Assembly: GCA_005223375.1 (NCBI GenBank)
Contig: RXOD01005325.1
Coordinates: forward strand, 1-14,755
Direction: 5' to 3'
Source of the DNA: Amoebophrya sp. AT5.2
Taxonomy: Eukaryota; Sar; Dinophyceae; Syndiniales; Amoebophryaceae
DNA length: 14,755 nucleotides
A program made the translations under genes and the position numbers. Under the pieces are notes generated by a model. That model saw nothing but the letters and a program-made list of their open reading frames with translations. It had not been told where the DNA came from and searched no databases. Below, one piece after another: positions 1 through 8,719 of this stretch. Each line of letters opens with the position of its first letter. Positions within the stretch are counted from its first letter, which is position 1.

Positions 1-67
1 CGTTTTTGACTTCCACATCCTGCAGCATGCAGTGCATGCTGCAAAATGAAAACCGTTTTATTTTCAG
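1..67 (+). other. 3' end of an intron of the host gene (upstream exons outside window)
   Basis: The reading frame of the exon that follows has a stop at 47-49 and then opens. A pyrimidine-rich acceptor, TTTTATTTTCAG, ends at position 67. The next exon has no early in-frame ATG, so the gene very probably begins outside the window. The acceptor would be phase 0, unlike the phase-1 introns downstream, so the exact border is less sure than the others. Confidence 0.5.
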
Positions 68-3000
68 GTATGCGACATCCAGGACGGCGGCGTGCTCGCT
101 CCTCTTCGCATCACCGTTCCCGAGCCGACAACGAGGATCGCGGCCGCCGCAACAGACGGCGCCGGAGATGAAGACGAGGAGGAGCGTTTCGTCGAACGCG
201 AGTCGTGGAGGAACGCGAAAGTTTCCGCGCGTTTGCTCTGGGATCTTCTCCCAGACAACGTGTGGGAACATTTCTCCCTCTTCGACTTCGCCGCCGACAG
301 CGGGGGGAGCTCGCTCCCCGGTCTTCACTGCACGGAGGAAATCTTCGACGGAATGATTGAATCCAAGCAGGAGACCGGGGACGAGTGGCTTCGGTACAAG
401 GACAAACCAGCCGGGATCTGCAACATTGTTGGAACTTGCTTCCAGCATGGAAACAACACGTCGGCCGAACACTCGGTCAAAGAAGCCGGTTGGTATGTCG
501 GACTCCCCGGCGATTTCTTCGTAAATCGGCTGAGAAAGGATTCTGCTGCAGTCGTTCGCGGCCGCGTCGAACTCAACGGCTGCGTTCTGGAAAATCCGCT
601 GGAGTGGGGATTTCAGCAGGGTACCCCCGGTCGAGATCCGAGTGCATGCGCCCTGATCTACGGACGCAAATCCAAGCTGCTGCAGATCTGGAACACGCAG
701 AACAACCCGGAGCGTACTTATTTGTATCTATGATCTATAAGGATAAGTAATCAATCATGGCAATGCTGAGCCTGGATAAGGATTTTGGTTTGGTCCGAAG
801 ATGATGATGGTTCGAGAATCTTCACTGTGGAAAAAGACAAAGCTGAATAGTTAACGCACTCGCATTTGCTAGCTCATTACGTTAGGAACTCGAAGCGAAC
901 GCCAACGCCAACGCGAACTCTAACACAGCGAGCATCCCTGAACAAGTCGAGGACTATTTGAAGAAGCAGGCTGACCGCGACGCGGCTTGGAACGGTATTT
1001 GCAGCACGCCCGCTCTCTCTGGACACCGACTTGCTGCACTGACGAGGTGGGGCACCGTAGGCGCTTCGAGTCGGGATCTCTGCGCCGCAGATCTGGTGGG
1101 GTACCACGAGTGGACGACTGGGCGAGAGAAGGCGGCTCAATACGAACCCGGCAAATACATCCGCCCCGGAAGTGGTATAGAAGCTATTACTTTGAGGCTG
1201 CTTTGCACTGACGTTGTAGTTCTAGTCGTTGCTGACAAATGAAAGGCGACGCAGCAGTGCCATTTGAAAACTCAGTTTGAATTTTCTCCCACTCCAAAAA
1301 TGAAACCTCAGATGTTTATCGCGGAATGAGGCGCGCGGTGGGGGCGTCCCTGGTGCCGGCGGACAGGGTAACGATCGCGGTGAACAAGGACGACTCTTTC
1401 TCGCGAACGAAAGCGCTGGAGATCGCAACCGACGCTGCTATTCCCATTTGGGGACACTTCAACGCGGAGAAGTGGCCGCTGGAGATGCCTCCTACCATGT
1501 CCCCGGAGGACGCGGAGAAGCACCGGGCTGGTGGTATGTTGGGGCTGTTCCACTATCTGACGGAGATGGAGGTTCGGGCGACGGAGGTGGTAGAATGGGA
1601 CGCCTGGAGGGAAAACTTCAAAAACGCGGCGAACAAAGAGCAGTTCGTGATGGATTTTTGCACGGACGATCCTCCGCGGCGAGTGAAGACGCGGCCTACG
1701 GGAATGAGGAGTTTGCGGAAACTTTTGCGGAGGAAGACACCGCGCGCGGCGGTGCTGATCTGCGAAAAGGTGGTTGCAGCGTTGGACCAGCGATGGATGT
1801 CGACGCGTCGAGTGGAAAGCAGACACGCCACCAACTCGAGGGCCGCGAAGAAGGAAAAGAAATACAGAGGTACGCATGAGTAGCAATCTCAGACTGTGCA
1901 AATGATTATGTTTTCGCAATCGGATTACGTGTATGATTTTGATTATCTACTGCTGCTGCAATTTATATATCTACTCATACTCGCGCTAGACTTTGACTTT
2001 TGCACTCACTTTGCACGACTGCGCGCGTGCTGATTCCTGCAGTTTTATTTGTACTTGCATTCACATGAAACAGGTGTAGAGCTCGTCGGCGCCATGGCAA
2101 ACGCCAGCGCTTTGAGCGGGCGCTACAAAGCGGCGCGCAAGCGGCTCGCCAAGATCCTCCGTTGGGAATGGATTGCTTCTGGCCGATCCATTATGGACCA
2201 GAGAAAATACAACATCGGAGACGTGGCGAGATCCTACATCTACGCCAAGTACGGCTTCGGGGTGAAAGAGTGGTCGGTGGCCACGCATTTCACGATGGCG
2301 GAAAGAATAAAGATGGAGCAAGAGGTCGTGGAGTGGAACAAGGACCGGGACGACAAGAACCTACTGCGCAGGGTGAAGGCGACGGAGGCTCTTGCGGACC
2401 TGCAAGAGGCTGCAGGGAAAACCATCGAGACCATGAAGCGGGAAGACGAAGAAGCGGTGGAGTACTTCAACAGTCTGTTCCACAGGATGCTGCGCCGGAG
2501 GGTGGACGAAAGCGAATCAGTAAACGATTTGGTTTTGCAGGCGATACGGGAATCCTACGATCCGACAAAAAAAGCCGGGCTGTCTTCCTGTATCGAAGCG
2601 ATTCCGGAGGAGCAGGTGAGGCTGTGGGGAGTTCCGCTCGAGCAGCCCTGGAAGTTTCTGCAGCGGCAGGTCGCGGTCTTTTGGTCGAAGAGAAATGCAG
2701 TGCGGGAAACAGCCAAGAAGCGCTTGAGGTGCGCGGATGTGGCCAACGTTCTCTACAACCGCAAGAAGCACGGGGGGGGGAAAGCCGCGACAACGGACGA
2801 ACAGCTCCAAGACTTGGAAGAAATCGCGCGAGAGTTGGAAGAGGCGGACGGCAAGGCCAAGCCGAAGGCCAAGGCGAAAGGCCAAGGCGGACGGCAGGCG
2901 AAGGCGAACGGCAAGGCCAAGGCGAAAGCAAAATCCAGCAAAGCCGCCGCGGCACTTCGAAAGCGGTTGCAGGCGAAGGCGCGGAAGGAGTGGAAGGTCC

Positions 3001-5448
3001 TCTCTGTTCCAATGAAGGCGACGTACTTGGTGCAAAAGCCGAAACTCGCGAAAGGCCAGAAAAAGAAACACGGCTTGTCCACCGCAATGGTCGCGTACGC
3101 GAAGGACCTGCGAGCGATGGAAAAAAAAGTAGCGAAAGACACAGCGAGCTACGAGGAGCCGCCTGCCAGCTTTGAGGCCACGGCGTTTGTGGATTCCGAT
3201 TCCGACGAAAGTAAAGAAACGGGAAAAGCGTCGAAAGCAAAGTCGAAAGCGAAGGGAAAGGAAGACGCGGCTCCGGCTCCGGCAGAGAAGGAGATTGCCG
3301 CGTCGTCGTTGCTGGTCGTGCGATTCCAGCAAACAAACATCCTGGGGGCACTGCCCACGTGGTATGTCCTGTTCTTCGTCGAGGGTCGCGCGGGGCGGTT
3401 CGGGGGTCTGGAATTTGAGGAGAAGCAGGTGGACGGCCACAGGGTGCTGAGGTATCAAGTTCCCGACGACGGGAAGTTGGATGCGAACCGCTGCACGTCG
3501 TCGATGCTGCCGAGCCAGGTCAAAGGATTTGCGCCGGAGGATCCGGACTGCGAGGCGACCTTCTTTTTTGGGGAGTTCGCAACGCGTCCGTCGCTGGGTA
3601 GTAGTGTGGTTGAAGTTGTTGACCTGACAGCAATCGATCTCGGCGAAGCCGATGAGAAGGCCGCCAAGGCTGCAGCCGGTCAGCCAGCCAATTCAAACGC
3701 GGACAAGGCAGCCGCAGCGCCGGGCACAGTTCTATTCTCTATGAAGATCGTGCTATCTTATGGCGATGTAATATAACAAGCTTTAGTTTCAAATCAGTGG
3801 CAACCTCTACGCACCTCAGATATTTGGACCAGTCGCGCAGAGGACAATCCCTTCGCATATGCTGGCGCCGGCTTGTGCGGTGCGTTCGGGTACGTCGGCG
3901 TGAAAGTCGTGGACGAGGATGACTTTGCTGCGCCTGCCCGGGAAGGGGACGGACGTGCAGCACCTGCTGACCGCGACGAAGTAGTTGCTGTCGCGCGACA
4001 GAGCGCCGCGCGGCAAGAGCAGGAGATGCTGGATGAAATGGAGACAGCGGCTGCGGAAGAAGCGGTGGGGTCGGTTCCTGCTGGCGTTGGCGATGGCAAG
4101 GAAAAGGATGCCAGCAGCAATGCGAATGCCAATGCAGAAAGTGGCTCGTCGTCGTCTTCGTCTTCGTCTGCAGCGCACCCGAAAGGACAGGAACCTGCTG
4201 CGGCGGCGGGTGAAAGGCAGCGATACATTCAATTTCCTGCAGCGGAGGGTACCCGGCAGACGCGAAGCGTCTTGCAGCAGCAGTTGCGATCCCGACTGTC
4301 AGGGCCGGAGGGGAGGAATCTGGGGGGTTTCCAGATAAAAGTGGAGTGCGACAACCGTCTGTACTGCAAGCCGAAGCCCGGTTCAGCGGAGGGCTACATC
4401 TTGGCGGACCTCCTGCAGAAGAAGGTCGGGGCAGACGAGATTTTCCACGAGGTGATGGGAATGCAGCGCACCGGCAAAAAGCAGAAACAGGTCGGGGGGA
4501 GGGGGGCGCCAGGGACGGAACTTTATTTGGAGGCGCACGCCTTCAGAGTAAGGTTCGTCCTGGCGTACTGGGTGGAGGACCCAGTTTCCGGAGCCCGAGA
4601 AAACGACGACGCCGCCGCCTGGGAGGCGCACAAGGCCGCGATCGTTGGTATAGAATTAAATTTTTGATTTTTAGTAACAACGCGCACCACTATCACTTGT
4701 TGCCAAATGCAAATGGTGCAGCTCAGTATCAGTTGCTTGCGTTTAGTAAATTTATACTGCCTCGCAAATATTGAGTCTGAATCTTTGTTGTGACAATCAA
4801 AATCATCAATTAACCCCTTCTATATTGCCTCGCGCGCTCACCTCAGCGGGTTACGAGGAGCACATGGCCCCGATCAAGAAGGCAATGCTTCTGCCAGATC
4901 TGTCGCAGTTCAACAAGGAAATCAAGATGGAGTGGGAGATACCGGAGTGCATCATGGCGCATCTTGATGTTGTTGCTCCAGCAGCAGCACCGAACGCGAA
5001 CGGAGCGACACCGGCCGCCACCGTCGGCGAGCGTATCGCTGGCGCAGGAGCGACAGCGAAGGAAAACGCGAAGAACAAAAAGAAGAATGTCGGCGTCGGT
5101 CAGAACCAGAAGCAGAAGCCTGCAACTTCAAAAGCGAAGGCAAAAGCCGAGGTGGCGAAAGCTGCGCCGAAGCAGAAGAAGACCGCTCCTGCGCCGAAGC
5201 AGAAGAAGACCGCTCCGCTCAATGACAATGCATCCTCTTCTTCTTCAGCGAAGGCGAAGGGGGGAGTAGACGCCGCGGCGGAACCGCAAGCCCAAGCCGT
5301 GGAGGACGGTTATAACTCCGAGGAAGAGGAGGAGGAGGAGGACGCGTTGAATTTGGATTTGGAGGAGGAGTGCGGCGAGGATTCCGAGGATCCGCAGGCG
5401 AAGCTGGAGGTTTCGGACGACTGGGAAGATTGGCCCGACTTACTGTAA
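68..5448 (+). CDS. Large unrecognised host protein, 5'-partial, six exons
   Basis: I do not recognise this protein. Six exons can be joined in one frame: 68-713, 896-1174, 1312-1869, 2074-3678, 3820-4647 and 4847-5448 (TAA), giving 1,505 residues from the window start of the gene. Exon borders were chosen from GT/AG sites that keep the frame; all five junctions are then phase 1. Asn-Ala repeats (NANANAN, residues about 217-223; NANAN in exon 5; PNAN in exon 6) tie the exons together. An Ala/Lys-rich linker lies near residues 753-790, a Ser run near 1139, an AKAK/QKKTA-rich stretch in exon 6 and a Glu/Asp-rich segment near 1461-1490, which ends in DDWEDWPDLL. The conserved-looking parts are exon 1 (Trp- and Cys-containing), exons 2-3 and the first 230 residues of exon 4. 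A VYRGM motif at the exon 2/3 junction recalls ADP-ribosyltransferases only weakly. The donor of intron 4 is the least certain border. Confidence 0.7.
714..895 (+). other. Host gene intron 1 (phase 1)
   Basis: The donor is GTACTT after GAGC, and the acceptor is CTCGAAG ending at 895. Joining gives NPE-PNANANAN, which continues in frame. Another AG at 884-885 would put the next exon in phase 0 and does not match this donor. The interior contains in-frame stops and is AT-richer than the flanking exons. Confidence 0.6.
1175..1311 (+). other. Host gene intron 2 (phase 1)
   Basis: The donor is GTATAG and the acceptor is AAACCTCAG. Splicing makes a GAT codon and joins PGKYIRPGS to DVYRGMRR. Both borders sit exactly where the open frames start and stop being usable. 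Confidence 0.75.
1870..2073 (+). other. Host gene intron 3 (phase 1)
   Basis: The donor is GTACGC after TACAGAG, followed by in-frame stops. The acceptor is ATGAAACAG. Splicing forms a Gly codon and joins KKYR to GVELVGAMAN. The intron is visibly AT-rich. Confidence 0.75.
3679..3819 (+). other. Host gene intron 4 (donor uncertain)
   Basis: The acceptor CGCACCTCAG at 3819 is clear and needs a phase-1 donor. The frame upstream stays open to the TAA at 3774-3776. I chose the phase-1 donor GTCAGC at 3679, which gives a 141-nt intron and keeps most of the Ala/Lys-rich stretch. Alternatives are GTAGTA at 3598 (phase 1), or GTAATA at 3768 used with an AG at 3842 (phase 0). Confidence 0.4.
4648..4846 (+). 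other. Host gene intron 5 (phase 1)
   Basis: The donor GTATAG has the same first six bases as intron 2. The acceptor CTCACCTCAG also resembles those of introns 2 and 4. Splicing forms an Ala codon and joins HKAAIV to GYEEHMAPIKK. The interior is AT-rich and holds stops. Confidence 0.75.
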
Positions 5449-5469
5449 ATAAAAAGGCCCTCTGCCTTT
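5448..5469 (+). terminator. AATAAA plus perfect hairpin directly after the host stop codon
   Basis: AATAAA starts on the last base of the stop codon (5448-5453). It overlaps a 6-bp perfect inverted repeat, AAAGGC (5453-5458) and GCCTTT (5464-5469), with a 5-base CCTCT loop. The shape recalls a histone-type 3' stem-loop, but the loop sequence is not the histone consensus. A role in 3'-end formation is inference. Confidence 0.4.
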
Positions 5470-6451
5470 CGAAGAGAAGAAATTTAAATCCAAATCGAGC
5501 CCATGACTCTTATCGGTAGTTGTAGCCTAAGCCTATTAGTATTACTATTTGTATGAGAGGACCCGAAAGACAAAGACTATGGCGCTGATGTATCTCTATC
5601 TGTGACTGTATAGCCAGAGCGGCTTTGCCAAAGCCATAGAGCTGCAGCCGCAAGGTAAGATGTAGTAATTGTGAATGTAGTTTCAAACTATGAACGAGAA
5701 CGGAGCGCGTAATTCTAATTCGAATTGTAAATGAACGCGTCGCATCGATTTTGTTTGAGAACAAGAAGAAGTAGCTGTATCGCTAGCGCTACTACGACCA
5801 CCTCCACCACCGCTAGCGGTACGTGTGCGAACTACTCGTCGTGTAGAAACCAGCCATCTCGTGCGCGAGCCATCTCGTGGCGGCACCTCGAGCAAAACCC
5901 ACAAGCTCAAGTTGTCACGCGCGAAGTATACAGCTCCAAAAATGTAAACGCTGACCGACGTCCGACTCTGATTTCTTTGCATCGTAGATGCCAGAATTAA
6001 AAGCAAAACTTGTATCCTAGGTGCCAGAGCTGCCATATGTAGTTTTTGTAAAAGGTGACGGCCTCGTCCGCGCCAAATGCAAACGAAAGCGTAGTGAAAG
6101 TTTCTGCAGATGAAGACATGGCTCAGGTTGCCACACCCACAGAAAGCGCGGCTTTTTGCGGATTTCAGGAGGCGTGTACGGGTGAAAGATTGGCCAAAAG
6201 ATGCACGGTTTGCCTCTCGACTCTGTTCGCGAGGCTTCTGGCGCAGCCATAGCCACGGGAATCTTTTCAGAAGGGCTGTTTGGAGAGAGCTCGATCTGGA
6301 GAGAGCATCGCTGTCGCATACGAGCGACCGTCTCGATCGAGGAGCGAAGAATCGAACATATTTGCGAGAAGCGGCCATAGTTATACTTATAGCGTCGGAG
6401 CGAGAGGGAGGGCGACCGTCTCCATCTCGATCGTGCTCGAGTTTTGCGAAG
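5470..6451. other. Intergenic stretch without a convincing gene
   Basis: No coding region is well supported here. Visible structure includes a perfect palindrome-like hairpin GGCTTTG-C-CAAAGCC near 5620, two CGCTAGCG palindromes near 5780-5820 flanking a CCACCTCCACCACC run, donor-like GTAAGA near 5663 and GTACGT near 5820, and an 11-bp direct repeat GCGACCGTCTC at 6324 and 6412. Long - strand frames cross this stretch, but they run on into the retroelement repeat A1, so they are not taken as a gene. The retroelement begins at about 6452. Confidence 0.4.
6055..6175 (+). CDS. Possible orphan exon of an unknown protein
   Basis: A frame opens right after a TAA (6049-6051) and an AG (6053-6054). 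It reads TASSAPNANESVV and onward, in the same Ala/Asn style as the host gene upstream, and continues to a TAG after 6249. A phase-1 donor-like GTACGG starts at 6176, which would end the exon at 6175. There is no in-frame ATG near its start. It could be an exon of a gene cut by the retroelement insertion 280 bp downstream, or chance. I see no recognisable domain. Confidence 0.25.
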
Positions 6452-6626
6452 CGAAAGACGTGCAAAGGAGGGACGAGTGTCGCGGTTTTTCGTTGTGACG
6501 GGCGGTGTAATCGATCCCCTTTGGGACTCTGCCTCGGGTAGCAATCACCACGCAACAGGACCTTAGTCCAAGCGGCGCAGCCTTTTGCAGCGACCGCAAG
6601 TTGTTTATTTTACATTCTCCTTCGAG
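6452..6626 (+). repeat. Split direct repeat A1 (left end of element)
   Basis: This 175-bp segment is repeated at 7038-7212 with only two differences, at 6460 (G/A) and 6622 (T/C). It holds short hairpins such as TCCC-CTTT-GGGA and GGAC-CTTA-GTCC (6558-6569), and ends in the A/T-rich TTGTTTATTTTACATTCTCC. Its first five bases, CGAAA, are the shared core. It has no matching B segment on its left, as expected for a terminal half-repeat. Confidence 0.95.
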
Positions 6627-6906
6627 ATTGTGGTGATTGAAGGAGTCGCCTTTGCGACGATGCAACCTTCCCCGTAGCCAGCATCTTATTTCCAGAGCTT
6701 TTCAAGCCTTCTCGCCTTCGCGAAGAACTCTCTTCAGAGTCAGCTTTCAAGCACAGCTTTTGTGGTATTCAGACCCATTTTTCAAGGGTCGTCTCTCGAC
6801 TTGTGGCCGTATTACGTCGACTTCAGTCGTGGGGTTTCAGTCAACCTCGTTCCTCCAGCGGTTTTCTCTACGGCCTTAGTCGTCGTCTCTTCGTGAACCC
6901 GAGTGA
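6627..6906. other. Spacer between A1 and B1
   Basis: This 280-bp stretch has no gene. It contains a perfect hairpin GTCGC-CTTT-GCGAC (6645-6658), a palindrome CTTCGCGAAG (6716-6725) and several CTTCAG/TTTCAG triplets. Its last part (about 6859-6894) resembles a stretch upstream of B2 (about 14093-14131), so the B repeat may once have reached further left. It could hold the transcription start or the priming site, which is inference. Confidence 0.6.
6645..6658. other. Perfect hairpin in the A1-B1 spacer
   Basis: The arms GTCGC and GCGAC flank the tetraloop CTTT. It lies 19 bp right of the end of A1. Its role is unknown. Confidence 0.4.
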
Positions 6907-7042
6907 GCGGGAAGTTCTCGTTTTCGTGGACTTTTTCTCGTGATCTTCGATTTCTCGCATCAGGGTTTACGGGTTCGACTGATCGCTCGACCTACGCAAC
7001 CAGCCTAAAGCTGGGATCGTGACGTAGTAAGGAGCAACGAAA
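6907..7042 (+). repeat. Split direct repeat B1 (internal)
   Basis: This 136-bp segment is identical to B2 at 14223-14358 and directly joined to A2. It is T-rich at first (TTCTCGTTTTCGTGGACTTT) and ends in a nested inverted repeat: GCTC/GAGC (6985-6988, 7032-7035), CTACG/CGTAG (6992-6996, 7023-7027) and CCAGC/GCTGG (7000-7004, 7010-7014) around the loop CTAAA. With A2 it forms the composite B-A unit that a circularised copy would also form by joining B2 to A1. Confidence 0.95.
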
Positions 7043-7212
7043 GACATGCAAAGGAGGGACGAGTGTCGCGGTTTTTCGTTGTGACGGGCGGTGTAATCGA
7101 TCCCCTTTGGGACTCTGCCTCGGGTAGCAATCACCACGCAACAGGACCTTAGTCCAAGCGGCGCAGCCTTTTGCAGCGACCGCAAGTTGTTTATTTTACA
7201 TTCTCCTCCGAG
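7038..7212 (+). repeat. Split direct repeat A2 (internal)
   Basis: This is the second copy of A1, overlapping the last five bases of B1 (CGAAA, 7038-7042). AAGGAG occurs on both sides of the junction, at 7029 and 7051, 22 bp apart. A recombinase could bind there, but that is only inferred. The repeat ends about 90 bp before the recombinase start codon, so it may also serve as leader or promoter of that gene. Confidence 0.95.
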
Positions 7213-7300
7213 TAGAATTTGTTTTTCCTCCACCCGCCCTTACGGCACGTAATTTGGTTTCCGCCACCACCCCTACCACTCTTCCAGTGTATTTTTAAAG

Positions 7301-8719
7301 ATGAACGCAGCTCTCCTTGCCCAGCAACAAAGTCATGCTCAGTCGCTGGCAGCGACTTCTCGAGCGGCATTCGCCAGCATGCAGCACAGAGGGGTCAATA
7401 AGGCCATGAATCAGCGTGCTCGCGAGACAGGTTCCGAGCCAGTGTACGGTCCTCTCATGCGACCTTTCGGCGAACGGAAAGCAGCCTTCATGGGGCCGCA
7501 GTCAGCGGCGTGCTCGTTGAAGAGGCCGGCACTCGACGACTCGTTGGTGCCTAACACGTACTTCATCCAATCGGACAAGCTCAAGAAAACCATGAGCAAC
7601 CAACGCGAGGTCAACCCTCAGGCGTCCAAAAACAGAGAGGAAATCATCAAGCTCCTGCGCGACCAGAACCAGAGCGCGCTGGCCCTCAACTTCATGGAAA
7701 ATTCACTCGTCAACAAAAAGTCGCAGGAGCAGGCAGAAACGCGCATTAAGTCGTACAAGATTTGTATGACCGAGTCGGGGCGTTCGGCGTGGCCGCCAAC
7801 TTACGAGTCCTTGTTCGAGTTCGTTTCCGCTTCGGTCTGCTGCCCGAAGCCCTACGCGTGCATCGATATCATCTGCTCGGATGTAATGGCAGCGTACCCC
7901 AAGTTCGATCCTCAAGACCGCGCTCGCATCAACAACGTGATGAGCAGATTGCGTAAGAAGGGCATCATCGGCCAGAAGAAGCAGAAGAAACCGCTTTCCC
8001 TGGCGATGATAGCTACGTTGCGGTCGAAGGACGGTGAGCCGGAACGAAAGATCCGGTGCAACATCCGAGCGGCTCTGCTGTTAGCGTTCTACGGCGCATT
8101 CAGATCAAAAGAATGCGAAGCACTCGTACCAGCCACCAAGGGGAAGAAGCCCCAGTTCGGATACATAGGAATGCGGTACGATGATGAAGACGGCTCGTTG
8201 CATGCCGATCTATCTAGTTTTATCCAAAAAGGCGGGCCCAAGTGCTCGAGGCACGTTAGAATCTACTGTGGCTGCCATTCAGGCGACGACGGCAAGAAAA
8301 ACAACTTGTTGTGCTTAATTTGCAACAAGGACCTCCGCAAGGCGGTAGAAGGCATGACGTCAGGTTTCAAGCTCAAGTACGCCGTCGACTTCCTAGTTAA
8401 GAGCTTAGGCAGCGACCAATGTGAGGATCAGCTTGCACCGCATTCGTGCCGAATCGGTCAGGCCGTTCACATGTTCCTCAACGACATCCCGGTAGAAAGA
8501 ATCATTCAACATGCCCGGTGGAGTGACCATTCGATGGTCCTATACTACTCGAGGAATGCGCGCAAGTTCGCGCGGCCACCATGTTGGTCGAACAGCGTAA
8601 CATGGCTCGACGCGAAGAACGGCGCTAAGAAAGCAGTAGTAGCTGAACCAGCAGCAGAAGCGTTCAACATGGCCTACGACTCAGATGACGACTCGTTTTG
8701 CAGTGCAGAAGAAGATTAA
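7301..8719 (+). CDS. Tyrosine recombinase of the YR retrotransposon
   Basis: A 472-residue protein that should insert the circular DNA copy of the element by strand exchange in the nucleus. The catalytic set is visible: Arg268 in FYGAFRSKE, a candidate Lys310 in IQKGGP, His381 and Arg384 in HSCR, Trp407 in ARWS, and Tyr416 in YYSRN. The spacing Arg384-Trp407 (23) and Trp407-Tyr416 (9) equals that of Cre. Residues about 105-230 are helical and Lys/Arg-rich, as expected for the core-binding domain. Between Lys310 and the HxxR motif sits an extra segment with CxC (323, 325) and CxxC (338, 341), possibly a small zinc site. The acidic tail is DSDDDSFCSAEED. The ATG at 7301 is the first in frame after A2 and lies 13 bp downstream of an acceptor-like CTCTTCCAG. 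The gene has no intron and is the first gene of the element, which is unusual for the class. Confidence 0.93.
   Translation: MNAALLAQQQSHAQSLAATSRAAFASMQHRGVNKAMNQRARETGSEPVYGPLMRPFGERKAAFMGPQSAACSLKRPALDDSLVPNTYFIQSDKLKKTMSNQREVNPQASKNREEIIKLLRDQNQSALALNFMENSLVNKKSQEQAETRIKSYKICMTESGRSAWPPTYESLFEFVSASVCCPKPYACIDIICSDVMAAYPKFDPQDRARINNVMSRLRKKGIIGQKKQKKPLSLAMIATLRSKDGEPERKIRCNIRAALLLAFYGAFRSKECEALVPATKGKKPQFGYIGMRYDDEDGSLHADLSSFIQKGGPKCSRHVRIYCGCHSGDDGKKNNLLCLICNKDLRKAVEGMTSGFKLKYAVDFLVKSLGSDQCEDQLAPHSCRIGQAVHMFLNDIPVERIIQHARWSDHSMVLYYSRNARKFARPPCWSNSVTWLDAKNGAKKAVVAEPAAEAFNMAYDSDDDSFCSAEED

Noticed and set aside
886..895. AG at 884-885 as acceptor of host intron 1
   Set aside because: It would begin the exon in phase 0, but the donor GTACTT at 714 is phase 1. 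The AG at 894-895 restores the frame.
2162..3175. Second + strand frame of 337 codons within exon 4
   Set aside because: It is a shifted reading of the same repetitive codons, rich in Gly/Arg. The main frame links to neighbouring exons, this one does not.
2467..3458. Long - strand open frames opposite host exon 4
   Set aside because: They are antisense to the Ala/Lys-rich exon. GC-rich codons on one strand keep the other open; no splice or start context supports them.
5683..6555. Long - strand open frame of 290 codons
   Set aside because: It runs into retroelement repeat A1, so it would be part host and part element. It has no domain, and its composition is Arg/Ser-rich as expected for an antisense frame.
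6674..6682. CCGTAGCCA, the first nine bases of the dinoflagellate spliced leader
   Set aside because: The following bases do not match the leader, and no donor or Sm-like site follows. A 9-base match can arise by chance in 15 kb.
7301..8719. Crypton (recombinase-only DNA transposon)
   Set aside because: The recombinase gene lies inside the same repeat borders as an RT-RNase H gene, so it belongs to the retroelement.
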